Assembly: GCA_022360105.1 (NCBI GenBank)
Contig: JAKSDL010000698.1
Coordinates: forward strand, 1 to 41,242
DNA length: 41,242 nucleotides
Direction: 5' to 3'
Origin: Pseudomonadota bacterium
GTDB taxonomy: Bacteria > SAR324 > XYD2-FULL-50-16 > JAHJRI01
Each line of letters starts with the position of its first letter. The first letter of the stretch is position 1. The position numbers and the translations under genes are program-made. Positions 16,336 to 24,333 of the stretch are shown here, one piece after another. Below the pieces are notes generated by a model. It saw nothing but the letters and a program-made list of their open reading frames with translations. It searched no databases and had not been told where the DNA came from.

Positions 16336-17801
16336 GTTTGATGATGAAACCTCTATCGTCCCTATTCACAAAAATTCTCATCCTGTTTTTTATTAACCTT
16401 TTTTTGTTGATGATAGTATTGGTGGTTTTTTTTACTCTGCAGTCAAGAATGGATTTTCTGGCGTTGATAGGCAGTACGTCCGGGGATCGTTTTAGAGTTG
16501 CCGAAAAGCAAGTCAGTTACGATCTTGGAAACTCCCCCGACAGTAAATGGCAGGAAATTTTAGAGCGTGCCAGTGATATTCATGCGGTTACTTTTACCCT
16601 GGCGACTAAAGAAGGGTTTATCAGGATTCAAAATTCACTGCCAGTCCCGAAAATCATTGAGCAAGAATCCAGAAAACTTCTTAAGCGAAAACCTCCTCCC
16701 CCAAAAGGCAAAAAAGATTTTATTAAACGACGAGAAAGAAGAGAAAAAAAGCTTGCTCGTAGACCATTTAAAGGTCCGCATTTGAGGATACGTACTGAAA
16801 ATCCTACGCAATATTGGATAGGAGCCAGTATATTTATTAAATCTGACACCAGGCTCTCCCCCAAACCTGCCGTGTTGCTGGTAAGTTCCAAATCATTCAC
16901 GGGAAACGGTTTTTTCTTTGATCCAATACCCTGGATAATTGTTGCTTTGCTGATTATTGTTGTCTCGCTTGTGCTCTGGATACCGTTTGTTAGACATATC
17001 ACCAGACCATTGGCACGCATGACAGCGGCAGCTGAAGACATTGCACGTGGTAAATTTGAAATAAAAATACCTGAAAAACGAAAAGATGAGATAGGCAGAC
17101 TGGCCAAAGCCATCAATTTTATGACTAATCGTCTTTCAAGCTACGTAAAAGGGCAAAGAAGGTTTATGAGTGATATCGCCCATGAACTGGGATCTCCCAT
17201 TGCCAGGATTCAATTTGGTTTGAGTATTTTGGAAAGAGAAATCAAAGGCTCTCATGAGGAGCAACTCAATGACGTGATGGAGGATGTCGCTGAACTTTCT
17301 GTTCTGGTCAACGAGCTGCTCTCATTTACCCGAGCGGAAATTTCTCCTGAGCGCGTTCAATGTCAATCATTAGACTTGCTTTCAATTGTCAGAAAAGCCG
17401 TTCACCGGGAGTCAGTATCGGACTCGGATATACAGATCGAAATACCCACTAATTCCAAAGTCACTGCCGATGAAACGCTGTTAACCAGAGCTTTGGCCAA
17501 CCTGATTCGAAATGCCATACGTTACGCAGGGGACAAAGGGCCTATAAAAGTGGCAGCAAACTTAATCGATGGTAAAGCTGAAATCACAGTCAGTGACTCA
17601 GGCACAGGGGTATCTGAAGAACATCTGGATAAACTGTTTGATCCGTTTTACCGTCCCGAGTCTGCAAGAGACCGCGAATCAGGTGGAGTCGGGCTGGGGC
17701 TTACCATTGTTAAAACGTGCATAAAAGCCTGCAACGGAACCGTATCAGCAAAAAATCTAAAACCAACCGGATTCGCGGTTACGATAAGCTTAAATGCTTA
17801 A
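16332..17801 (+). CDS. Sensor histidine kinase, CpxA-like
   Basis: The 489-aa inner-membrane kinase has TM1 (about 12-35), a periplasmic domain (36-198), TM2 (about 200-219), HAMP (220-272), HisKA with His284 in SDIAHELGSPIARI, and an HATPase domain with NLIRNAIRYAGD, DSGTGV and GGVGLGLTIVK. The periplasmic part contains an unusually basic, proline-bearing stretch (about 115-150: KRKPPPPKGKK, RRERREKK) that could contact the acidic envelope surface or a periplasmic partner. The Spy-like neighbour may be its inhibitor, as CpxP is for CpxA; this is inferred. Confidence 0.93.
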   Translation: MSLMMKPLSSLFTKILILFFINLFLLMIVLVVFFTLQSRMDFLALIGSTSGDRFRVAEKQVSYDLGNSPDSKWQEILERASDIHAVTFTLATKEGFIRIQNSLPVPKIIEQESRKLLKRKPPPPKGKKDFIKRRERREKKLARRPFKGPHLRIRTENPTQYWIGASIFIKSDTRLSPKPAVLLVSSKSFTGNGFFFDPIPWIIVALLIIVVSLVLWIPFVRHITRPLARMTAAAEDIARGKFEIKIPEKRKDEIGRLAKAINFMTNRLSSYVKGQRRFMSDIAHELGSPIARIQFGLSILEREIKGSHEEQLNDVMEDVAELSVLVNELLSFTRAEISPERVQCQSLDLLSIVRKAVHRESVSDSDIQIEIPTNSKVTADETLLTRALANLIRNAIRYAGDKGPIKVAANLIDGKAEITVSDSGTGVSEEHLDKLFDPFYRPESARDRESGGVGLGLTIVKTCIKACNGTVSAKNLKPTGFAVTISLNA

Positions 17802-17854
17802 CTCAAGTTTCTCAGTTATCTCCCCGGAATAACAGGGCGCCTCAGCCTTCCGCT

Positions 17855-18811
17855 CTATTGATTAAGTTTTATTACTTCGATTAGCCTCGATATGACGGCC
17901 AATGCTATTTCCTGAATTTTGGCGGCGGGTTCGAGGTTCTCCGGTTTTTCTATGACCGGAAAGTTTTTGATGAGAATGGCGGACCCGATTTCACCGTTCT
18001 TAGAATCGGAGGTTAGGCCCCACGCAGTAAAGCAATTGTTATCTTTATGTGATTTCGTCCCTTCCACATAGGAATCCTGGAGAGCTTTTTCCAGTATCTT
18101 TTGTTCCAATGATTCTAAAACAGACGAACCTTCTTCCGATATGGCAATGATCTCTCCGTTCGATTTAGTCAGTAGTGATATTTTTATGGGCTCCCAATTC
18201 TGGAAATGACATGAGGAAATGTATTTCATGGCTGCCTCGATAGCGTCATTCAAACTGACACCCGAGGTGTTTTCAAAAAAATCCAAAAACATTTTGTAAT
18301 TATCTGACTCAATATTTGAACTTTTTTGCTCTTGAAGCTCCAGACTTATGTTTTCGGTTTTTTTGACCATTCGGACTATGCCCTCTTTGGCTTTTTCTTT
18401 TAAGGCCTCTTCTTCTTTTTGTTGGTTGTAGTCATCAACTGCCATGTTTACAGTTGTAATCATCAGCTTAGGATTGGAGGGTTTTTCCAGGTAGTGAAAG
18501 CTACCTGATTCCAAACCGGTAATCTTGTCTTCGACGTTGTTTCTGGTTGTATGAAAGATAACGGGTATTTTACTATAGCGCTTATCTTTCTTTAAACGCC
18601 TCAGCACCTCAATTCCGTCCATGCCAGGCATCATCCAGTCCAAAACGATTGTTTGAATATCCGGATCTTGTGAAACCAGATCCAACGCTTTTTTTCCATT
18701 TTCCGCTTCAAGTACGGTGAAGTGATCAGACAAGGTTTCCGAGATGATTCTGAGATTTTGCAACTCGTCATCGACTACCAAAATCGTTGGTTTTTGTTTC
18801 ATTTTATTCAC
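17855..18811 (-). CDS. Response regulator with unclassified C-terminal domain
   Basis: The 318-aa protein has a receiver (about 8-125) with Asp58 in VLDWMMPGMDG and Lys108-type EKPSNPK. A coiled coil (about 130-175, QQKEEEALKEKAKEG) follows, then a domain (about 180-310) I cannot assign. This part begins MFLDFFENTSGVSLNDAIEA and includes HFQNWEPIKISLLTKSNGE and GSAILIKNFP, a GAF-like alternation of strands and helices. No helix-turn-helix, GGDEF, EAL or phosphatase motif is visible. It is the last gene of the Kai/kinase run and the only receiver there with a substantial non-kinase output domain, so it may be the output of the system. Confidence 0.82.
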   Translation of the reverse strand: MNKMKQKPTILVVDDELQNLRIISETLSDHFTVLEAENGKKALDLVSQDPDIQTIVLDWMMPGMDGIEVLRRLKKDKRYSKIPVIFHTTRNNVEDKITGLESGSFHYLEKPSNPKLMITTVNMAVDDYNQQKEEEALKEKAKEGIVRMVKKTENISLELQEQKSSNIESDNYKMFLDFFENTSGVSLNDAIEAAMKYISSCHFQNWEPIKISLLTKSNGEIIAISEEGSSVLESLEQKILEKALQDSYVEGTKSHKDNNCFTAWGLTSDSKNGEIGSAILIKNFPVIEKPENLEPAAKIQEIALAVISRLIEVIKLNQ

Positions 18812-18829
18812 CCCCCAGGCGTATCATGG

Positions 18830-19213
18830 TTAAACATTGAGTATTTTCTTCACAACCGCTTGCATCGTTTCCGTTTCCACCGGTTTGACTACCCAGGCGT
18901 TTACTCCGGCTGCTTTTCCTTCTTGCTTGCGTTCTGTTTCTGTTTCGCTGGTTAGGACGATGATAGGTATTTTTTTAAAAGCAGGATTGGCTTTCAGGCG
19001 AAGTATTAGTTGAAAGCCTCCCATCTCCGGCATATTGATATCTGTGACAACAAGATCGACGAGACTGTCTTTCGGCATTTCGTCCAGCTTTTTTAAAGCA
19101 TCCACGCCATTGATTGCTTCAATAATATCAAAACCAATGAGTTTTAATGCTTGAGATATCTTTACGCGAATGGTCTGTGAATCATCGACGATCAAAATCT
19201 TTTTTTTCCCCAT
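18830..19213 (-). CDS. CheY-like single-domain response regulator
   Basis: The 127-aa protein is a receiver domain only: DDS at 10-12, phosphoacceptor Asp58 in VVTDINMPEMGGF, the switch Thr in VLTSE and Lys in VVKPVE. CheY-like proteins without an output act by binding a partner or passing phosphate along a relay. It lies 32 bp downstream of a REC-kinase and 18 bp upstream of the final response regulator on the same strand, so it is probably an element of the KaiBC-linked relay rather than a chemotaxis protein; no chemotaxis genes are nearby. Confidence 0.92.
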   Translation of the reverse strand: MGKKKILIVDDSQTIRVKISQALKLIGFDIIEAINGVDALKKLDEMPKDSLVDLVVTDINMPEMGGFQLILRLKANPAFKKIPIIVLTSETETERKQEGKAAGVNAWVVKPVETETMQAVVKKILNV

Positions 19214-19245
19214 TTTTTCTCCGTAACGAAGGCAACATTTAGAAA

Positions 19246-20439
19246 TTAAAAAAAGTCAACATTCTCCAGGGGATCAAGCTCTTCTGCCTCTCCCCTGGAA
19301 GAGACGCGAGGAAGGAAAACCTTAAAATGGGCGCCGTTTCCAAGCTCGCTATCAACCTCAATTCTGCCGTTAAACGTTTTTACTATCTTGGTGGCTCCTG
19401 AAACTCCCAGGCCGTTTCCTCCTTTTCCTTTTGTCGACACTGAAATTCCCTTCCTTAAACTTTCCAAGACTTCCGGCTTCATTCCCGGCCCATTATCGGA
19501 AACGCAAACCATCAATTCCTCATCCGGTTTTTCGACTGTTATTTTAATTTGAGGATCTTTGACTTCAAAACGTTTCAAAGCGTCGTGCGCATTTGCGATT
19601 AAATTCATGAACACCCTGATCAGTTGACTATTAGCCGGGGCCAGGTAACGTTCATTGGAATCGAAGACCAGGTTCCACTCCACTTTGTCCTTTTGCATAT
19701 TGTAACTCAGTAAACTGATCGCTTTTTGGATCATTTTGACGACATTTACGTTTTCGATCTCTTCATTGCGATGAATGGCGAGTAAGGATTCCAGGAATTC
19801 CGTACATTGTTCACCGTTGAACACCGCGTCATTTAGATCATTCATTAGTTCAAGCACCCATTCGTCCTTGTGGCTTAGCTTTTCCTGCAATATCGGTATG
19901 ATCAGGTCTCTCAGTCCCATGGTCATGGCAACGGTGAATTTCTTTGCGTCATGGACAACGGCAGCAACCAAACCACCGATCTCGGCAAACTTTTGTAACT
20001 CCTCGTTTTTGGATTCCAAGACCTGGTTCATTGTGAGCAACTCTCTTTCCTTCATCACCAGACTGGCAAACACCTGAATACGGGCATAAAGTTCCCTGAA
20101 ATGGATGGGCTTTTCCAGAAAATCATCGGCTTTGAGATGGAGCCCCTCAACCTTGTCTTTTACCGAAGTTCTTTGAGCAGAAATAAGGATAATTTTTATT
20201 TGAGACCACTCCGGATTCCGTCTAATCTTCTCACAGAGCTCAAAACCATCCATTTCGGGCATCTCGATGTCTGATAAAACAATATCGGCAGGACTTTCAG
20301 ACATAATTTTCAAAGCGGTTTTGCCGTTGTTTGCCTTTGCTACTCGATAGCTGCTGTTGGTGCTCAAAATTTCTTCAATAATCATAAGGTTTTTTTCGTC
20401 ATCATCGACAATCAGGATATCGATCTTCTCGTTTTCCAT
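19246..20439 (-). CDS. REC-histidine kinase fusion with atypical H-box
   Basis: The 397-aa soluble protein has an N-terminal receiver (about 5-122; Asp57 in VLSDIEMPEMDGF, EKPI), a coiled-coil linker (125-152), and a kinase core. The likely phosphorylated His163 lies in AAVVHDAKKF, unlike the common SHELRTPL. The HATPase domain has NLIANAHDAL, DNGPGM and GKGGNGLGVSG. I placed the start at 20439 (MENEKID), 10 bp after the upstream stop with an AGAGAG site; an in-frame start at 20535 would overlap the upstream gene. The C-terminal tail is acidic. Receiver input and kinase output fit a middle step in a phosphorelay. Confidence 0.9.
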   Translation of the reverse strand: MENEKIDILIVDDDEKNLMIIEEILSTNSSYRVAKANNGKTALKIMSESPADIVLSDIEMPEMDGFELCEKIRRNPEWSQIKIILISAQRTSVKDKVEGLHLKADDFLEKPIHFRELYARIQVFASLVMKERELLTMNQVLESKNEELQKFAEIGGLVAAVVHDAKKFTVAMTMGLRDLIIPILQEKLSHKDEWVLELMNDLNDAVFNGEQCTEFLESLLAIHRNEEIENVNVVKMIQKAISLLSYNMQKDKVEWNLVFDSNERYLAPANSQLIRVFMNLIANAHDALKRFEVKDPQIKITVEKPDEELMVCVSDNGPGMKPEVLESLRKGISVSTKGKGGNGLGVSGATKIVKTFNGRIEVDSELGNGAHFKVFLPRVSSRGEAEELDPLENVDFF

Positions 20440-20449
20440 AGCTCTCTTT

Positions 20450-21568
20450 TTAGGCAAGCGGCAAAAAAACAGAAAAAACTGCTCCTTTACCGGGTTCACT
20501 GAAAAATTCAATTCTTCCGTCGTGGCGATCAACAATTGCCTTGCTTCCCGGAAGACCTAATCCCTGGCCATCTTTTTTACTTGTATGACCTTTAAAAATC
20601 AGGCCCTGAATATCATCGGGAATCCCCGGGCCGTTATCTTCAATACAAAAAAAAGCTTCTTTTTCTTTTTCTCCACAGGAAATCTTGAGTTTTTTTTCTT
20701 TTTCTTCAGCCGGATCTGATGCCAGGGAATCCATTGCGTTTTTTAGCAGGTTTATGACCACCCTTTTTAAGGATACATCACAATTGACGGATACCTGGTG
20801 CAAGTCAAAGCTCAGTTCGATATTTTCTTTGGCAATTCTTCTGGAATACACTTGAATAGACAAACGGATCAATTCAGAGAGATCGGCTTTTACCTTCTCC
20901 AGCACTTTTCCGGCAGCCAGGTAGGCAAGTCCCTTGACAATTGCTTCCAACTCTTCATTGCTGCTTTCAAGAACGTTAACCCACCTTATACACTCGCTAT
21001 AAGCCTTCTCGCTGTCGGAATTGTCCCGCAGGTTTTTGATCTTTTTCTTCAATATTTCCTCAATCCTGGTCTGGAATATGACATTTCCCAGGTCATGGGC
21101 GACAGAAGAAGATTCAAAACCCAAAAACGCCAGATGCTTTGCCTGTTCGAGGCTGGTTGTCAGCTCCTCGTTCCTTTTTCTTAACGAATCTCTTGCTTTT
21201 TTGAGTTCGGCATGGATGCCAATCCTTGCAATCATGACGTCAATATCAAAAGGTTTGATGATGAAATCGGAGGCTCCCATTTCAAGCGCCTTTGTCTGAT
21301 CCCTGGGTTCGCTGAGAGCGGTCAACATGATGACGGGTATCTCTCCTAGCGACCCGTCCGTCTTCATTTTCCTTAAGACGTCCCATCCGTTCATAACCGG
21401 CATCATGACGTCCAGTAAGAGAACGTCGGGCCTGTCGGTGGAAATAATCTTCAGAGCCTCTTGACCGTCTTCTGCAAGTAAAACTTCATAACCGTCCATC
21501 TCAAGATTGTCCTGGCAAACCTTTCTGTTCTGTTCCTGATCGTCAACAACCAAAACCTTTGTTTTCAT
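20450..21568 (-). CDS. REC-histidine kinase fusion, HDLGN H-box
   Basis: The 372-aa soluble protein has a receiver (about 3-120; Asp53 in LLDVMMPVMNGWD, IIKPFD), a coiled coil (120-147), and a kinase core whose His158 sits in SSVAHDLGNVIF. An HATPase domain follows with NLLKNAMDSL, DNGPGIP and GQGLGLPGSKAIV. It overlaps the upstream PAS kinase gene by 4 bp (ATGA) and is followed after 10 bp by another REC-kinase of the same layout, so the three are almost certainly co-translated. The two adjacent REC-kinases look like diverged duplicates. No membrane or sensory domain is present: the receiver is the apparent input. Confidence 0.92.
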   Translation of the reverse strand: MKTKVLVVDDQEQNRKVCQDNLEMDGYEVLLAEDGQEALKIISTDRPDVLLLDVMMPVMNGWDVLRKMKTDGSLGEIPVIMLTALSEPRDQTKALEMGASDFIIKPFDIDVMIARIGIHAELKKARDSLRKRNEELTTSLEQAKHLAFLGFESSSVAHDLGNVIFQTRIEEILKKKIKNLRDNSDSEKAYSECIRWVNVLESSNEELEAIVKGLAYLAAGKVLEKVKADLSELIRLSIQVYSRRIAKENIELSFDLHQVSVNCDVSLKRVVINLLKNAMDSLASDPAEEKEKKLKISCGEKEKEAFFCIEDNGPGIPDDIQGLIFKGHTSKKDGQGLGLPGSKAIVDRHDGRIEFFSEPGKGAVFSVFLPLA

Positions 21569-24000
21569 TTTTCCTCATGGGCAGCTTTTAGATTAAAAGA
21601 AAAAGTGCTACCTTTGCCTGATTCACTGTTTACCCAGATATCCCCGTTCATGGCGCGGATCAGGTTTCTGGTAATTGTCAACCCCAGTCCGGTCCCCTGG
21701 ATCTTTTCCCCTTGCTTTCCTTTGACCTGGCTGAATTTATTAAAAATTTCATCGAGCATCTCCTGGGGAATACCGATTCCCGTATCGGAAACATTTATTA
21801 GTACGTCCGGTTCCCGGGCAAATGCGGTAATGCTGATCTCACCGTTTTCAGTAAATTTGACGGCATTTCCGATTAAATTGATGAGGACCTGGGAGAGTTT
21901 TTGCCTGTCGGCTAGCACCGGGGGCAGGTTTTCAGGGATGCTTATTTCAAGTTGCAGATTTTTTTCCGTCGCTCTCTGTTCAAAGTTTGACCAAATCGTA
22001 CCCAGAACACCCCCTAAATCCACTTTTCCCATATCTACGTTTGTCACCCCGGCTTCGATCTTTGACAGATCAAGAATATCGTTAATTAACTGCGTTAAAT
22101 GCTGACCGCACTGTCGAATTTTAGTAAAATATTCCAGGCATTTTTCCAAGGTTAGTTTTTCGCGTTCGGCAAGTCTGAGAGCAGTCTGTGTGAAACCGAC
22201 AATCCCATTCAAGGGGGTTCGAATTTCATGGCTCATATTGGCCAAAAACTCACTTTTTGCTTGATTTGCTTTTTCGGCGATTTGGCGATCAGCTTCGGCT
22301 TTCTCTCTTAGTACACTATTGGTTATGTCTTCATGGGCGACAACCAGGAATTTGTGTTCCTTTGATTCAAAAAAAGTCACAGTTGCCACAAACCAGCGTG
22401 TTGTTGCTTGATCCGGACTACAGGAGGTGTACTGCATTGTGAACGTATCACTCAAACCGGACAAAATTTTCCGAATACCGGATAGCATCGTTTGCGCTTT
22501 AGGAATATTGCTGCGAGCAGCTTCTTCGCAGATGAGAAAATAGTTATCTCCTTTCTCTCCCCTGAAACAATTGTGATTTCCACTTTGATGCGCATAGTCC
22601 CGGCAGGCTTTGTTAACGAACAAGATCTCGCCCTTGTCGTTTAAAAGGCTCACTTCGGTAGAAAGCGCATCAATGGTTTTCTCGTATTGGATGCGCCATG
22701 TATCCAGGGCCTCTTCAGCTTTTTTGCGCTTCGTAATATCCTCTTTCAAGGCAATATAATGGGTAACCGAATCGTCCGAGTCTTTGATCGGCGAGACCAA
22801 GGCGTTTTCCCAGAATAACTGCCCGTTTTTCTTTTTGTTGATCAATTCACCTTGCCAGGTTTTACCTGACTTAATTTTATCCCAGAGTTCCTTATAACGA
22901 GAAACTGGTGTTTTTCCGCTCTTCAAAATTCTCGGATTTTGCCCGATCGCTTCTTCCGCCGAATACCCGGTGACTTCGACGAATCTAGGATTGACATATT
23001 CGATGATCCCATTCAGATCAGTGATCACGACCGTTGCCGGGCTTTGTTCCACCGCAAGTGACAATTTGCGGAGTTCATACTCCGTCTGCTTTCTTTCGGT
23101 TATATCCTGAACCGTTCCCACCAGTTGCGTCAGTTCTCCGTTTTTGTGCACGGTTTCAGCTTGTTCATGGACAATGCGAATGCTTCCGTCAGGCAAAACA
23201 ATACGATGGTCGAGAGAGTAGAACTTATCATTTTCAAGAGCCGCTCTCACCGCATCCTGAACTATTGCCCTGTCTTGGGGGTGAACACAGTCCAAAAACG
23301 TTTCATAGCTGACCTGGAAAGTGTTTTTTGATACCCCAAAGATACGGTAAATTTCATCGGACCATTTCAGTGTGTTGGAGGCAACATCCCATTCCCAGTT
23401 ACCCAGGCTGGCTATTTCCTGGGCCTTGGCCAGAGATTTTGCCAGTTCGTTTAGGGCACGCTCGGCTTTTTTGCGTGCGGTAATCTTTTTCATTACCACG
23501 GCAAAATAAGTCGTTTGAGGGCTATAGGCGGATATCAGGTACCACTCGTTGATAGGATCGGCAAAATGCTGTTCAAACTGCACTGGTTGTCCGGTTAAAG
23601 CTACCTCACCGTATATCTTTATCCAATCGAACTCGGTTTTCCTGATATCCGGCAGGACCTCACTAACCCTTTTTCCGATCACATCTTTTCCCGTCAATCC
23701 GGTCATCTTCTCAAATGCCGGATTGACCCTTAAAAATACATAGTCAATCGGCAAACCGTTTGTATCGGTAACAACCTGATGATAGGCAAAACCGTTCATC
23801 ATGTGATCAAAAAGCAGTTCAAGCTCGCGGTCCTGCTGCTCAATCTGGCTTTTTGGCACGATAAACGAGATCTCATTTTCGTCGTTGACCACCACATCAA
23901 CCTTGCCTTGTTGCAAGGCTCTTAAGCCTTCACGCAGCCGTTCCACTTCCTTGCGCAGCACTTCATATTGCCTATCCGGTTCTTCCATTTGATCTCTCAA
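21565..24000 (-). CDS. Four-PAS sensor histidine kinase
   Basis: The 811-aa cytoplasmic kinase starts with a coiled coil (about 8-32) and has four PAS-type domains: about 60-175, 190-305 (PAS_3-like, HPQDRAIV and HRIVLPDGSIR), 310-425 (NPRFVEVTGYSAEEAIGQNP) and 432-562 (NKACRDYA). HisKA follows with His591 in ANMSHEIRTPLNGI, then HATPase with NLIGNAVKFTENGE, DTGIGIP and GTGLGLTI. There is no transmembrane helix or receiver. It starts 44 bp after kaiB, which makes it the best candidate for a KaiB- or KaiC-responsive kinase. It lacks the KaiB-like N-terminal domain of SasA. PAS ligands (haem, flavin or small molecules) cannot be inferred. Confidence 0.95.
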   Translation of the reverse strand: MRDQMEEPDRQYEVLRKEVERLREGLRALQQGKVDVVVNDENEISFIVPKSQIEQQDRELELLFDHMMNGFAYHQVVTDTNGLPIDYVFLRVNPAFEKMTGLTGKDVIGKRVSEVLPDIRKTEFDWIKIYGEVALTGQPVQFEQHFADPINEWYLISAYSPQTTYFAVVMKKITARKKAERALNELAKSLAKAQEIASLGNWEWDVASNTLKWSDEIYRIFGVSKNTFQVSYETFLDCVHPQDRAIVQDAVRAALENDKFYSLDHRIVLPDGSIRIVHEQAETVHKNGELTQLVGTVQDITERKQTEYELRKLSLAVEQSPATVVITDLNGIIEYVNPRFVEVTGYSAEEAIGQNPRILKSGKTPVSRYKELWDKIKSGKTWQGELINKKKNGQLFWENALVSPIKDSDDSVTHYIALKEDITKRKKAEEALDTWRIQYEKTIDALSTEVSLLNDKGEILFVNKACRDYAHQSGNHNCFRGEKGDNYFLICEEAARSNIPKAQTMLSGIRKILSGLSDTFTMQYTSCSPDQATTRWFVATVTFFESKEHKFLVVAHEDITNSVLREKAEADRQIAEKANQAKSEFLANMSHEIRTPLNGIVGFTQTALRLAEREKLTLEKCLEYFTKIRQCGQHLTQLINDILDLSKIEAGVTNVDMGKVDLGGVLGTIWSNFEQRATEKNLQLEISIPENLPPVLADRQKLSQVLINLIGNAVKFTENGEISITAFAREPDVLINVSDTGIGIPQEMLDEIFNKFSQVKGKQGEKIQGTGLGLTITRNLIRAMNGDIWVNSESGKGSTFSFNLKAAHEEK

Positions 24001-24044
24001 ACAATTCCCTCTCGGGGTTAACGTCCAAACCCTTCAGATCCCTG

Positions 24045-24326
24045 CTATCCCACAATTGTTTTTTTCATTCGTTCATAGTCGGACATATCCCCTGCCAAAT
24101 AAGCTTCAGGCAGCGGATGTGTCATAATCAGCATGGGGGTGAAGTACACCCCTTTCTCCAGGGCAAATTTCGAATCCTTTGTGACATCAATGGTTTTTAA
24201 CTCGTAGAGGTCCTTTAAATATCTCTCCAGGAAATCTTTTACATTCTTTAGAGCCTCTACCGAATTTTTTTGCCCAAATGCCACAAACAGGAGAAAGCGA
24301 TACTCTTTATCGTTGTCTTTATTCAT
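24045..24326 (-). CDS. kaiB: KaiB-family protein
   Basis: The 93-aa protein matches KaiB along its length: YRFLLFVAFGQKNSVEALKNV for the first strand and helix, YELKTIDVTKDSKFA, VYFTPMLI with the conserved TP, and LAGDMSDYE aligned with the GDLS segment of cyanobacterial KaiB. KaiB binds the CI ring of KaiC after fold-switching to a thioredoxin-like state. It ends at Gly93 and lacks the acidic tail of cyanobacterial KaiB (102-108 aa). The ATG at 24326 follows ATAGGA, 7 bp after the kaiC stop; an upstream in-frame ATG would overlap kaiC. Family assignment is strong, a clock role is inferred. Confidence 0.9.
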   Translation of the reverse strand: MNKDNDKEYRFLLFVAFGQKNSVEALKNVKDFLERYLKDLYELKTIDVTKDSKFALEKGVYFTPMLIMTHPLPEAYLAGDMSDYERMKKTIVG

Positions 24327-24333
24327 TTTTTTC

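Noticed and set aside
19246..20535. Longer N-terminus for the REC-kinase starting at 20535
   Set aside because: The added 32 residues overlap the upstream kinase gene and precede the receiver's usual start; the ATG at 20439 is better.
21565..24000. SasA-type kinase assignment for the PAS kinase next to kaiB
   Set aside because: SasA has an N-terminal KaiB-like thioredoxin-fold domain; this protein has a coiled coil and four PAS domains instead.
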